The position numbers were made by a program, and so were the translations under genes. A stretch of DNA of 64,000 bases from Rarobacter faecitabidus (GTDB lineage: Bacteria; Actinomycetota; Actinomycetes; Actinomycetales; Cellulomonadaceae), in the NCBI RefSeq assembly GCF_006716265.1, contig NZ_VFOS01000002.1:62001-126000 (forward strand). Direction: 5' to 3'. How positions within the stretch are numbered: the first letter of the stretch is position 1; every line of letters begins with the position of its first letter. A model generated the notes under the pieces. The model was given only the letters and a program-made list of their open reading frames with translations, was not told the origin of the DNA and ran no database searches. Below, piece by piece: positions 25,999 to 34,400 of the stretch.

Positions 25999-26403
25999 CT
26001 ACCGCGCGATTCCCTGACCTGGTGCCTTACGCACTCCGAACAGTCCATTCAGGATGCCGTTCAGGATCGCGACGAATACTCCGGCGAGCACTGCCCACCA
26101 AAACCCGTCGAGGCGCAGTCCCCAGTCGAAACCGGACGTGAACCACTCGACGAGCAACAGGACGACCGCGTTGATCACAAGCCCGAACAGGCCGAGCGTC
26201 AGCACGTAGAACGGGAACGAGATCAACTGCAGCGCGGGTTTCAGTAGGGCGTTGATAATGGCGAAGATCAGTGCGACGCCAAGATAGACGCCGATCGTGC
26301 CGGGCGCCGATTCACCGCCTTCCACCACGAATCGGTTGCCCAGCACCAAGGTGGTGAGCCAGATGGCGACAGCGTTGATGATTACCCGAACAATGAAGTC
26401 CAT
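25999..26403 (-). CDS. Phage-holin family IV-like small membrane protein
   Basis: A 134-residue protein with four membrane segments: VRVIINAVAIWLTTLVL, TIGVYLGVALIFAIINALL, the segment around YVLTLGLFGLVINAVVLLLV, and WWAVLAGVFVAILNGILNGL. NALLKPALQLISFPFYVLTL is the hallmark of the mycobacterial four-helix 'phage holin IV' family, which is common on actinobacterial chromosomes and not phage-derived. Function is unknown. The ATG at 26403 faces away from the structured leader at 26484. Confidence 0.83.
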   Translation of the reverse strand: MDFIVRVIINAVAIWLTTLVLGNRFVVEGGESAPGTIGVYLGVALIFAIINALLKPALQLISFPFYVLTLGLFGLVINAVVLLLVEWFTSGFDWGLRLDGFWWAVLAGVFVAILNGILNGLFGVRKAPGQGIAR

Positions 26404-26483
26404 ACGTCTATCGTGCCACGCGCGCCTTGGCGGCGCTGATGAGGATGTGACGTCGGAGAACTCGTCCGAAATAAAGAAATGAC

Positions 26484-26531
26484 ACCTCCGTATGGTCAGG
26501 CGTACCGTTGAAATCACATACGAAGGGAGGT
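26484..26531 (+). promoter_or_regulatory. Hairpin that can hide the Shine-Dalgarno of the leader ORF
   Basis: ACCTCCGTATG (26484-26494) can pair with CATACG (26517-26522) and GAGGT (26527-26531), an 11-pair stem with one 4-base bulge. The 3' arm includes the core of the ribosome binding site used by the 12-codon ORF at 26542, so folding would block its translation. Confidence 0.5.
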
Positions 26532-26580
26532 GATCCAGACGATGATTTCGTCGATGGGCTATGAGGTGGCTCAGGGCTAA
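26525..26580 (+). CDS. 12-codon leader ORF with extended Shine-Dalgarno
   Basis: The coding part is 26542-26580 (ATG to TAA), reading MISSMGYEVAQG. The preceding GGAGGTGATCC at 26526-26536 matches eleven consecutive bases of the complement of the 16S rRNA 3' end, far longer than the usual 5-6. The ORF's 3' end overlaps one arm of a second hairpin (26565-26575 with 26591-26601) and a third hairpin follows. This arrangement is that of a translated attenuator leader. One tyrosine codon is present but there is no run of a regulatory amino acid. Confidence 0.5.
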
Positions 26581-26602
26581 CCGCCAACCACCTGAACCAC
26601 CG

Positions 26603-26652
26603 GGACCCGCGGGCGCGCAACTGTCCACTGCGCACACAAAGCCCGCGGGTCC
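26603..26652 (+). terminator. Terminator-like hairpin before the aminotransferase gene
   Basis: GGACCCGCGGGC (26603-26614) pairs perfectly with GCCCGCGGGTCC (26641-26652), with an inner GCGCA/TGCGC stem and TTCT afterwards. It lies 90 bases before the aminotransferase ATG, on the same strand, so it ends the leader transcript or acts as an attenuator. Confidence 0.65.
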
Positions 26653-26742
26653 TTCTATGCGCGCCGCCAGCCCGGTCCGGCACCGGCCCTTCCGCCGTCC
26701 CCACCTGCGCAGCCCTGTGTTGCCGAGTGCGAGAATTGACCC

Positions 26743-27843
26743 ATGGCTGAAGCAGCTCACTCGCGCGTCCCCCTCCGCCCCGAGATCAAGGCCCTGCCCG
26801 AATACGTGCCCGGCGCCCGTCCGGAGCCTGGCGTGAAGGTTCACCGCCTCGCATCCAACGAGAACCCGTACCCGCCGTTGCCCTCAGTGGCCGCGGAGCT
26901 CGCTGAGGAACTCGTCGGCATCAACCGCTATCCGGACATGGGCAATGCGGATTTGCTGGGTGCGCTCGCGGATTTCCTCAACGCTCAGGCCGACCACGGG
27001 ATCACTTCCGCGAACTTGGCGGTCGGCACCGGCTCGGTGGGGGTGCTCGGGCACATCCTGCAGGCCGTCGTCGGGCCGGGCGACGAGGTCATCTATCCGT
27101 GGCGCAGTTTCGAGGCCTACCCGATCGTCGTGGACATCGTCGGCGGGCGCAGCGTCCGCGTCCCGCTGATCGATGGTTACACGGACCTGGACGGGCTCGT
27201 CGCGGCGGTCACCGATCGCACCCGTGTCCTAATCGTCTGCACGCCCAACAACCCGACCGGCACGGCCGTGACGCACTCCGACCTGGTTCGCCTCATCGGC
27301 CAGGTGCCGCCCGAGGTGCTGGTGCTCGTGGACGAGGCCTACCTTGAGTTCGTTCGCGGCGACGATCCGGTGCGGGCTCTGGCGCTCGTGGACGAGTTCC
27401 CCAACGTCGTCATCCTGCGCACTTTCTCCAAGGCGTACGGCCTCGCCGGCCTGCGCGTCGGCTACGCGATCGGGCATCCAGAGGTGATGGCGGGAGTGCG
27501 GGCGACCGTCACGCCGTTCGGCGTCTCGTCGTTGGCTGGGCGGGCCGGAGTGCTATCGCTTGGCGCCCGCGATGAACTGATGACGCGCGTCGACGGTCTC
27601 GTCGCCGAGCGGGACCGGGTCGTCGCCGCACTGGCGAAGCAGGGCTGGCAACTCCCGGAGACGCAGGCGAACTTCGTCTGGTTCGATCTGGGAGAGGAGT
27701 CGCTCGCCTTTGCCAAAGCCGCAGGAGAAGCGGGCATCCTGGTCCGCCCCTTCGCGGGCGACGGAGTGCGCGTGAGCATCGGCGACAGCGAGAACAACGA
27801 CGCGCTACTCTCCTTCACACGTCAATGGCTGGCGGGGCGCTGA
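26743..27843 (+). CDS. PLP-dependent histidinol-phosphate/aromatic aminotransferase (HisC/Pat type)
   Basis: A 366-residue class I/II aminotransferase. LASNENPYPPLPSV at the front, PNNPTGTAVTHSDL, LVDEAYLEFVRGDD and the PLP lysine in TFSKAYGLAGLRVGYAIG are all present. YPWRSFEAYPIVVDIVGG resembles the actinobacterial aryl-pyruvate aminotransferase (Pat) branch more than HisC proper, and no other his genes are adjacent. It would transaminate phenylpyruvate, hydroxyphenylpyruvate or imidazole acetol phosphate. GAGAAT lies six bases before the ATG, so a leaderless internal promoter is possible in addition to readthrough from the leader upstream. Confidence 0.88.
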   Translation: MAEAAHSRVPLRPEIKALPEYVPGARPEPGVKVHRLASNENPYPPLPSVAAELAEELVGINRYPDMGNADLLGALADFLNAQADHGITSANLAVGTGSVGVLGHILQAVVGPGDEVIYPWRSFEAYPIVVDIVGGRSVRVPLIDGYTDLDGLVAAVTDRTRVLIVCTPNNPTGTAVTHSDLVRLIGQVPPEVLVLVDEAYLEFVRGDDPVRALALVDEFPNVVILRTFSKAYGLAGLRVGYAIGHPEVMAGVRATVTPFGVSSLAGRAGVLSLGARDELMTRVDGLVAERDRVVAALAKQGWQLPETQANFVWFDLGEESLAFAKAAGEAGILVRPFAGDGVRVSIGDSENNDALLSFTRQWLAGR

Positions 27844-27867
27844 CACCTGCCGGGAAGACCGCGTTCG

Positions 27868-28938
27868 TCAGTGAGGTGCGTCATGCGGAAGCGCCGGCGG
27901 TGCTACCGGCACATCGTCGCGCAGCGATGAGTCGCCGCTCCGCCGCGAACGGCGATCGAATAGCCGGTCGGCACACAGCGCGACCGCCAGTAGTGCCACG
28001 CCCAGCGCGCCGGTCACGTAGCCCAGCTCGATGGCGCTCTCGTTAGACAGCCAGGTGAAGCTGCCCGAATTCGACAGGATCGTTCTGAGGCTTTCGAAGC
28101 TGAGAGACCAACCACTGGCCAGGAAGATCCCCACTGGCGCGAGGAACTCGGCGATCAGGACGAGGGGGATCGATACCGCGGCTCGCAGTCTGCGACCAGC
28201 CAGCCAGTAGAAGCCGAATCTGCCTGCGACCATGCCCGCGACGTGAAGGGCCGGACCCGTTACGGCCACCGTCCAGGTCCAGGCGTCCCTCGGGATCAAC
28301 TCGTCAGGCACGTCGATTCCGTAGGGGCCGCCCGCCTCTTGCGCTTCCCGCGCACTCGGGAAGAGCCAGTACACGGCCGCCAGAACCGTCAACGCGACCC
28401 CTGCGTAGGCGAGCCCTCGGGAACCGGGAGGCCTGGCTGGCGTCGCGGTTGGCCCCGTCGCGACGGAAACACCCTGCCGTCTCGAACGCCACCACGATGT
28501 GGTCGCGATGAGGGCGACTGCCAGCCCGAAGACCGGCATGACAGCGTGGGCATGATCGCCCGACATTCCCAGAGGCGAGGACCAGGAGAATGTGGCTTCG
28601 GGCGATATAACAGCGAAGGTCCGCAGCATGATCCACACCTCCGCCACGAGAGCGGTGACGTAGCCGAAGTTACCCGCGCCGGGCACGGCCACGAAGTAGT
28701 AGAACAACCGGCCAATCATCAGGGCGGCGTTGACCATGATGGCCGTGAGCAATGTCGCGAAGTAGCCGGTGGCGGAATCTGCACCGCCTGGCGCGGTCAT
28801 CGCCGTGAGAACAAGGAGGAGCAGGGTGACTGCGGCCGTATAGCCTGCCGCGGTCCAGCGAAACGATGAGGGAAGAGAATCCGGTCGTGGAGGAAGGCTC
28901 TCGTCAGCGCGACAGCCGCTGCCGTTCGGCGTCGTCAC
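27868..28938 (-). CDS. Polytopic membrane protein of unknown function, paralog of its upstream neighbour
   Basis: A 356-residue protein with about eight membrane segments, split by a polar Arg/Pro-rich loop near residues 155-175. It shares AGRFGFYWLAGR, MPxFGLAVALI and AEVWIxxxTF with the gene upstream, so the two are tandem duplicates that have diverged. Its ATG overlaps the stop of that gene by 4 bases. No enzyme or transporter motif was recognised. The C-terminus is a short Arg/Pro/His-rich cytoplasmic or external tail. Confidence 0.72.
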   Translation of the reverse strand: MTTPNGSGCRADESLPPRPDSLPSSFRWTAAGYTAAVTLLLLVLTAMTAPGGADSATGYFATLLTAIMVNAALMIGRLFYYFVAVPGAGNFGYVTALVAEVWIMLRTFAVISPEATFSWSSPLGMSGDHAHAVMPVFGLAVALIATTSWWRSRRQGVSVATGPTATPARPPGSRGLAYAGVALTVLAAVYWLFPSAREAQEAGGPYGIDVPDELIPRDAWTWTVAVTGPALHVAGMVAGRFGFYWLAGRRLRAAVSIPLVLIAEFLAPVGIFLASGWSLSFESLRTILSNSGSFTWLSNESAIELGYVTGALGVALLAVALCADRLFDRRSRRSGDSSLRDDVPVAPPALPHDAPH

Positions 28939-30230
28939 GGCGCGCTTCCAGGAATGTCCTTGGGGATCGCGTCAGCATCTGGCTGGGGAGAATCAGTTCG
29001 CGCGATCTCGAGCCGGCCCTCCGCGCCGCCTCCACGCCGGGACCGTTCGACGAGCCGGACCACGCCTAGGATCGCGACCGTCAGGGCGCCGGTGAGATAA
29101 GCGAAGATGCCGATAGGCGTGCTCATCGCCAAGTAAACCGGGATGAACATGGCCGTTGCCGCGTCCAGGGCGTTGACGTCCGAAGGCACCAGGAGATAGA
29201 CGGCGGCGAATACGGGCGCGCCAATCTCGACCAGGAGGATGCTCCACAGCGCCGCGCGGTGGGTGACCCCGCGGCCCGCCAGCCAGTAGAAACCGAACCT
29301 TCCGGCAGCGAATCCTGCGATCAGGAGGGCAAACTGAACCACTTCCCAGCTGCTGCTCGCCACGGAGCCGTACGCCTCGAAGTTTTCTCCCCAAGACGTG
29401 ACCATCGCTGTTACGTACGCCACGACCATGTAACCGAAGTGGACGGCGGTGACGATCAAACCAGTTCGGATGATCACCCGTCCCGCGGTGTCCGGCGCGG
29501 ACCCGGCCTGCGCGGGATTGACGAATCCACCGTCGCCGGAGGCCGTTCTCTTGCCCGCACCGCCGCTACGTGCGGCGTCGGCGGGCGCGGACCCGGCCGG
29601 CGCGGATCCGGTCATCGTCAACGGCACCGCGTCCGTGGCCACCGCGCCAGTGGCCACCGCCTCTGACGGCACCACCTCCGTGGCCACCACCTCCGTGGCC
29701 ACCACCTCCGTGGCCACCGCCTCTGACGGCACCGCGTCAGCGGCCACCGCCTCCGAAACCACAGTGGAGATCGACTGTGCGGCGGAGTCCGAAGTTCCCG
29801 ACACAGGGGCAGAGGCCGTCGCCGGCGCCTTCCGCGCGCGGGCGGCCAGCCAGGCATCGGCGAGTATCAGTGCGACCGCCAGGCCGAAGATCGGCATCGC
29901 ATTGAAGATGATCTCCGTCGCGGGATCCGTGTAGGAGCCCCAGCCGAAACTGGCATCTGGCTTCAAGACGCCGAACGTGAGGTAGGTGATCCACACCTCG
30001 GCGCCGATCCCCGCAATCAATCGCACCGGCCGGGCCTTTCGCACCGTCAGACCGTAAAAGGCCATGCGCGCAAGCGTCAGTACCGCTACCACGGCTATGG
30101 CCCACAGATACGCCGCCCAATCCAGGCCGCCATCGTCCGCGACGTCGGCCGAAAACACCGCGCCGAGGCAGACCAGGAACAGGGTGAGTGCGCCCACGTA
30201 GCCGCCAGAGAGCCATCGGATATTGATCAT
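28935..30230 (-). CDS. Polytopic membrane protein with a repetitive Val/Ala/Glu loop
   Basis: A 431-residue protein with four membrane segments, a long low-complexity loop (about 145-265) and four more segments. The loop contains VATEVVATEVVATEVV and is encoded by a short tandem repeat, followed by a Gly/Ser/Ala-rich part. The start at ATG 30230 gives MINIRWLSGGYVGALTLF; a TTG 30 bases upstream is possible. It shares MPIFGLAVALI and AGRFGFYWLAGR with the next gene and overlaps it. No known function is recognised. Confidence 0.72.
   Translation of the reverse strand: MINIRWLSGGYVGALTLFLVCLGAVFSADVADDGGLDWAAYLWAIAVVAVLTLARMAFYGLTVRKARPVRLIAGIGAEVWITYLTFGVLKPDASFGWGSYTDPATEIIFNAMPIFGLAVALILADAWLAARARKAPATASAPVSGTSDSAAQSISTVVSEAVAADAVPSEAVATEVVATEVVATEVVPSEAVATGAVATDAVPLTMTGSAPAGSAPADAARSGGAGKRTASGDGGFVNPAQAGSAPDTAGRVIIRTGLIVTAVHFGYMVVAYVTAMVTSWGENFEAYGSVASSSWEVVQFALLIAGFAAGRFGFYWLAGRGVTHRAALWSILLVEIGAPVFAAVYLLVPSDVNALDAATAMFIPVYLAMSTPIGIFAYLTGALTVAILGVVRLVERSRRGGGAEGRLEIARTDSPQPDADAIPKDIPGSAP
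29640..29760. repeat. 15-base tandem repeat in the membrane-protein gene
   Basis: GTGGCCACCACCTCC recurs in tandem at about 29680-29720, flanked by degenerate copies with GCCTCTGACGGCACC. The period is 15 bases (5 codons), so length changes keep the frame. It encodes the VATEV repeats of the neighbouring loop. Confidence 0.75.
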
Positions 30231-30267
30231 GGGGATTAGTGTGTCACGCTGGAACGCCAAGCGACCG

Positions 30268-31041
30268 TTAATGCATGAATGGCGCCAGCGTCTCGCCGAT
30301 CGGCTGATGGATCACGAGGTCCGCCGAAGCGTCCGCAGTGGTCGGCGTCAGGTTGATCAGCACTAGTGAGTCCCCCTGAAAGTAGCGGATGAGTCCGGCC
30401 GCGGGATAGACCGCGAGTGATGTCCCGCCGATGACGAGGGTGTCCGCCGCGGCGATCTCCCGGATCGCGCCCTCCGTGACGCCACCCGGCAGCGGTTCGC
30501 CGTACAGTACGACGTCGGGCCGCACGATCCCGCCGCATTCGCACCGCGGTACATTGGCACCGGCGAGCCGACCGGGAGAGACTCCGGCCAGGGCCATCAC
30601 CGCCTCGAGTCCAAACCGCCGCCCGCACTGTAGGCAATGGTTCCGTTGCCCTGAGCCATGCAACTCGAGTACGTTCCGCGACCCGGCCAGCCCGTGTAGG
30701 CCGTCGATGTTCTGCGTCACCACGGAGGCGAGCTGGCCGCGGTTCTCAAGGGCGGCCAGGGCCCGGTGCGCGGGCCCCGGCTGGGCATCGGGGTGGACGA
30801 GGTTCCCGAAGTAATAGTCGAAGAACGTCTCCGGCTCGGTCGCGAAGAACTCCGCCGAGAGTATGGTCTCCGGCCGGTGCCCATATTCGCTCTGAGCCTT
30901 GTAGAGCCCGGCCGCGGAACGGAAGTCGGGGATACCCGACTCCGTCGATACGCCTGCGCCACCGAAGAAGACGATGCTCCGGGACCGCTCGATGATCCGG
31001 CGGAGCGCACGCGCATCGTCGTGACTGGATTCCTCGCTCAC
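30268..31041 (-). CDS. SIR2 family NAD-dependent protein deacylase
   Basis: A 257-residue sirtuin. GAGVSTESGIPDFRS is the NAD pocket, TQNIDGLHGLAG holds the catalytic region with ELHGSG (active His), and the zinc ribbon uses CLQCG and CECGG. GTSLAVYPAAGLI and INLTPTTAD close the Rossmann fold. It removes acyl groups from protein lysines using NAD in the cytoplasm. The GTG start at 31041 has GGAGCG a few bases upstream. It is not in a visible operon. Confidence 0.93.
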   Translation of the reverse strand: MSEESSHDDARALRRIIERSRSIVFFGGAGVSTESGIPDFRSAAGLYKAQSEYGHRPETILSAEFFATEPETFFDYYFGNLVHPDAQPGPAHRALAALENRGQLASVVTQNIDGLHGLAGSRNVLELHGSGQRNHCLQCGRRFGLEAVMALAGVSPGRLAGANVPRCECGGIVRPDVVLYGEPLPGGVTEGAIREIAAADTLVIGGTSLAVYPAAGLIRYFQGDSLVLINLTPTTADASADLVIHQPIGETLAPFMH

Positions 31042-31074
31042 CGCTCCATGGTGCCACTGCGACCTGCGGGCATC

Positions 31075-31887
31075 TCAGGTCCTCAGTTTCCCGCCGACTA
31101 CGACGCCCGCCAGCAGAGCGTTGAATGCCGCCGGCGCTTCGGTGTTGACGTCGTGGCCAGCACCTCGGACCACGGTGTGGGTCAGGTCGCCGCGCACGCG
31201 CAGGAAGCGACGGGCCTCGAACCTCAGCGGGCAGCGCTCCCCGCTGACCAGCCACACCGGGGCGGGAATGGCCCGCAGATTGTTCCTCGCGGACGTCCCC
31301 GCCAGCGCGGTGAGCATCTGGGTGACGACCCGCCAGTCGGGTCGCCGCTCCGACGCAATGGGCGTGCCCGCCACCCCGCGAGCATCCGGCACTGCCCGTG
31401 CCGCAGGCGCGCGCCGTGGCTGTGATCCATCGCCGCACGGATCGACGGCGCCCCCTCGCACGCGAGTCCCGATGCGCGACAGCGCCCGGCGCGCATTGTC
31501 GGCTCCCTGGGCGAGGTCGCGGTAGAGGCGCAACGGCTTTCCGCTCGTTTCGGACGAGCACCCCGCCGCCACCACGCCCGCGATCCTGTCTGGATGCGCC
31601 GCCGCGTAGTCGAGGGAGAGATAGCCCCCGAGCGACAGTCCGACGAGCAGGATCTTGCTTCCCGCAGGCGAGGCGGCGATGGCCTCACGGATCGCCTCGT
31701 GCGCGGAAGCGAGATCGAAGTCCTCGTTCATGCGGCTGCCGTGGCCCGGAAGATCGATGGCCGTCGCCGTGATGCCGAGCCCGCTCAGCGCCGCGGCCTG
31801 TTCGTCCCAGATGCGGCCCGAGGTGCGCGTGCCGTGCACGAATACGGCGGCGAGATCGTTCCGAACCGGCGCGGGTGCGGCGGTCAT
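31075..31887 (-). CDS. Alpha/beta hydrolase
   Basis: A 270-residue hydrolase from the ATG at 31887; a TTG 30 bases further upstream is an alternative. VFVHGTRTSGRIWDEQAAAL carries the oxyanion HG motif, LVGLSLGGYLSLDYAA the nucleophile Ser, and VVRGAGHDVNTEAP the catalytic His, with a probable acid in the preceding strand. The lid region (about 140-180) is Arg/Pro/Asp-rich (GGAVDPCGDGSQPRRAPAAR) and looks irregular, raising the possibility of a small compensated frameshift there. Substrate is unknown. Confidence 0.8.
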   Translation of the reverse strand: MTAAPAPVRNDLAAVFVHGTRTSGRIWDEQAAALSGLGITATAIDLPGHGSRMNEDFDLASAHEAIREAIAASPAGSKILLVGLSLGGYLSLDYAAAHPDRIAGVVAAGCSSETSGKPLRLYRDLAQGADNARRALSRIGTRVRGGAVDPCGDGSQPRRAPAARAVPDARGVAGTPIASERRPDWRVVTQMLTALAGTSARNNLRAIPAPVWLVSGERCPLRFEARRFLRVRGDLTHTVVRGAGHDVNTEAPAAFNALLAGVVVGGKLRT

Positions 31888-32140
31888 CGTGGTCGCGCTG
31901 GGGGAAGTGTGCGGCAAAGGTGACCTTGAGGTGCGGCCAGGAGCGGATGCCTGGGGAGATGACTTGCGAATGGTTTATCACTTTGGCAGACGAATCTGAA
32001 GATTGCGGACGGGAAGCCTGAGAGGATCCCGGTTCGGGGGGCGGATCACGCCGAAGAATTTCGTTCACCCCCCCCGCGTAGCGACAAGATTTTCGCTGCA
32101 ATACCGGCGAACCCGGTCCGCTTCCACCTCAAACCTGGAA

Positions 32141-32171
32141 ACCTACGCTTGCGTAGGTTACGCTAGCGTAA
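32141..32171. promoter_or_regulatory. Two abutting palindromic operators upstream of the 2-oxoacid dehydrogenase operon
   Basis: ACCTACGCTTGCGTAGGT (32141-32158) and TTACGCTAGCGTAA (32158-32171) are both perfect inverted repeats sharing the core TACGCnnGCGTA. Their centres are 15 bases apart and a third half-site (GTTACGG) follows. They end 37 bases before the E1-alpha ATG. This is a likely site for a dimeric repressor such as a TetR or GntR protein binding cooperatively. The regulator is not in the window. Confidence 0.7.
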
Positions 32172-32208
32172 GTTACGGATCTGTCGCCCGGATACTGGAG
32201 GAAAACCC

Positions 32209-33357
32209 ATGCCAGCAGCCCCCTGGCAACCCAGCGCACTGACCGCGGAGCCACTCGTCCAACTCGTGGACAAGGACGGCAACCGCCGGGTCGATGACCT
32301 CTCTGCCCCTTACGAAGCCCTCGCGAGCGCGCTCGATGGGGACGCGCTGCGCGCGTTCTACCGTGACATGTCGCTCACCCGGCGCTTCGACGAGGAGGCC
32401 ACCTCGCTTCAGCGCCAGGGCGAGCTCGCCCTCTTCACCCAGTCCAAGGGCCAGGAGGCCGCGCAGATCGGGTCAGCCCGAGCCATGCGACCGCAGGACT
32501 GGGTGTTCCCCGCCTATCGCGAGCACGGCGTCCTGCTGGTGCGCGGCGTCCCGTTGCGCCAGGAACTCCACCTCTTCCGGGGCATCGACCACGGCGGGTG
32601 GGACACCGAGAAGCATCGCGTCCACCTGAACACCCTCGTGATCGGCTCGCACGCCCTGCATGCCACCGGATACGCGATGGGGATGAGCCGCGACGGGCTC
32701 GTGGGCACCGGGGATCCGACCAAGGACGAGGCCGTCACCGTCTACTTCGGTGATGGCGCAACCTCGCAGGGAGATGTGAGCGAGGCATTCAATTTCGCGG
32801 CGGTGAACCAGGCGCCGGTCGTGTTCTTCTGCCAGAACAACCAATGGGCCATCTCGGTTCCCGGCGACCTGCAGTACCGCGGCCCGCTGTCCAAGCGTGG
32901 TGAGGGCTTCGGCGTTCCCGGCGTGCGCGTGGACGGCAACGACGCGCTCGCGGTGTACGCGGTCACCAAGACGGCCCTCGACACGGCGCGCGCGGGCGGC
33001 GGTCCGACGCTCATCGAGGCCGTCACCTTCCGCCGCGGCGCCCACACCACCTCGGACGATCCGACTCGCTACCGCTCCGAGGTCGAGGAGAAGTACTGGG
33101 CCGAACGCGACCCCATCGACCGTATCGTCGCCCTGCTGAAGGCGGAGGGCGCCTGGAGCGGCTCGTTCGCCGCGCGCGTGCAGGAGGAGGGGGACGAGTT
33201 CGCCGACGAGCTCCGCACCTACGTGCGCAGCCTGGGGAGGCCCGATCCGATGACCATGTTCGACAACGTTTACGCCACCCCGCATGCGATCAACGAGGGC
33301 GAACGCGAATGGATGCGCCAGTACGAGGCAGGCTTCAAGAAGGGCGGATCGCGATGA
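32209..33357 (+). CDS. 2-oxoacid dehydrogenase E1 component, alpha subunit
   Basis: A 382-residue thiamine-diphosphate enzyme subunit. The ThDP/Mg motif is YFGDGATSQGDVSEAFNFAA followed by NQAPVVFFCQNNQWAISVP; the segment FRRGAHTTSDDPTRYR is the phosphorylation-loop region. Two-subunit E1 enzymes act on pyruvate or branched-chain 2-oxoacids. Many actinobacteria use single-chain AceE for pyruvate, so a branched-chain role (BkdA-like) is likely but not proven. GGAGGAAAACCC precedes the ATG. The E1-beta gene overlaps it by 4 bases. Confidence 0.9.
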   Translation: MPAAPWQPSALTAEPLVQLVDKDGNRRVDDLSAPYEALASALDGDALRAFYRDMSLTRRFDEEATSLQRQGELALFTQSKGQEAAQIGSARAMRPQDWVFPAYREHGVLLVRGVPLRQELHLFRGIDHGGWDTEKHRVHLNTLVIGSHALHATGYAMGMSRDGLVGTGDPTKDEAVTVYFGDGATSQGDVSEAFNFAAVNQAPVVFFCQNNQWAISVPGDLQYRGPLSKRGEGFGVPGVRVDGNDALAVYAVTKTALDTARAGGGPTLIEAVTFRRGAHTTSDDPTRYRSEVEEKYWAERDPIDRIVALLKAEGAWSGSFAARVQEEGDEFADELRTYVRSLGRPDPMTMFDNVYATPHAINEGEREWMRQYEAGFKKGGSR

Positions 33358-34382
33358 CTCAGCCGCAATCGAGCCAGATCGTGCTGGCCAAGGCTCTCAA
33401 CCAGGCGATGCGGGCCGCGCTCGCGGGCGACGACAAGGTCGTGCTGATGGGCGAGGACATCGGCCCGCTCGGCGGCGTCTTCCGCGTCACCGACGGGCTC
33501 CAGGCGGAGTTCGGCACCGACCGGGTCGTCGACACGCCGCTGGCGGAATCGGGCATCGTGGGAACCGCGATCGGACTCGCGCTGCGCGGCTACCGCCCGG
33601 TGGTGGAAATCCAGTTCGACGGCTTCGTGTTCCCAGCATTCGATCAGATCACGACGCAACTCGCCAAGCTCCACTCCCGCTCGCGCGGGCGGCTGCGAGT
33701 TCCGGTCGTCATCCGCATCCCGTTCGGCGGCGGCATCGGTGCGGTTGAGCATCACAGTGAGTCCCCCGAGGCGCTGTTCGCCCACACGGCCGGGCTGCGC
33801 GTTGTCAGCCCATCGAATCCCGCCGACGCATACGTGATGCTCCAAGAGGCCATCCGCTCGGACGATCCCGTCATCTTCCTCGAGCCCAAGGGGCAGTACT
33901 GGACCAAGGGAGAGGTCGACCTCGCGGCCGGCCCGTACGGTTCGGCCGCCGATCCCGCTGCGCCGCAGCACTTCGACACCCTGAACAAGGCCCGGATCGC
34001 CCGCGAGGGCGATGACGTGACGCTCATCGCGTACGGCCCCTCGGTCGCGACCGCGCTCAAGGCGGCCGCCGCCGCCGAGACGGAGGGTACGAGTATCGAG
34101 ATCGTGGACCTGCGGGCAATCTCACCGCTCGACATGGCGACGGTGAACTCGTCCGTGAGCAAGACCGGGCGGGCGATCGTCGTGCACGAGGCCCCCGTCT
34201 TCTTCGGTGCCGGCGCCGAACTGGCTGCGCGGATCACGGAGGAGTGCTTTTATGAGTTGGAGGCGCCCGTCCTGCGAGTCGGCGGGTTCCATGCGCCCTA
34301 CCCGCCCGCCAAGATCGAGCACGAATACCTGCCTGGACTCGACCGCGTCCTCGACGCCGTTGACCGGTCCTTGTCCTTCTAG
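33354..34382 (+). CDS. 2-oxoacid dehydrogenase E1 component, beta subunit
   Basis: A 342-residue transketolase-like subunit, started at the ATG that overlaps the E1-alpha stop. GEDIGPLGGVFRVTDGL, DTPLAESGIVGTAIGLAL and EIQFDGFVFPAFDQ are hallmarks; RIPFGGGIGAVEHHSES holds the active-site His pair. The C-terminal domain includes EIVDLRAISPLD. It forms an alpha2-beta2 heterotetramer with the preceding product and decarboxylates a 2-oxoacid, passing the acyl group to the E2 lipoyl arm. Confidence 0.92.
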   Translation: MTQPQSSQIVLAKALNQAMRAALAGDDKVVLMGEDIGPLGGVFRVTDGLQAEFGTDRVVDTPLAESGIVGTAIGLALRGYRPVVEIQFDGFVFPAFDQITTQLAKLHSRSRGRLRVPVVIRIPFGGGIGAVEHHSESPEALFAHTAGLRVVSPSNPADAYVMLQEAIRSDDPVIFLEPKGQYWTKGEVDLAAGPYGSAADPAAPQHFDTLNKARIAREGDDVTLIAYGPSVATALKAAAAAETEGTSIEIVDLRAISPLDMATVNSSVSKTGRAIVVHEAPVFFGAGAELAARITEECFYELEAPVLRVGGFHAPYPPAKIEHEYLPGLDRVLDAVDRSLSF

Positions 34383-34400
34383 TAGCCCGAGGAGCATCCG

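Noticed and set aside
25999-26403. Prophage holin
   Set aside because: The family name suggests phage, but no lysin, capsid or integrase gene is near and this family is a regular chromosomal protein in actinobacteria.
26603-26652. Small signal recognition particle RNA or other known ncRNA
   Set aside because: The hairpin lacks the conserved SRP loop sequences and is better read as a terminator or attenuator.
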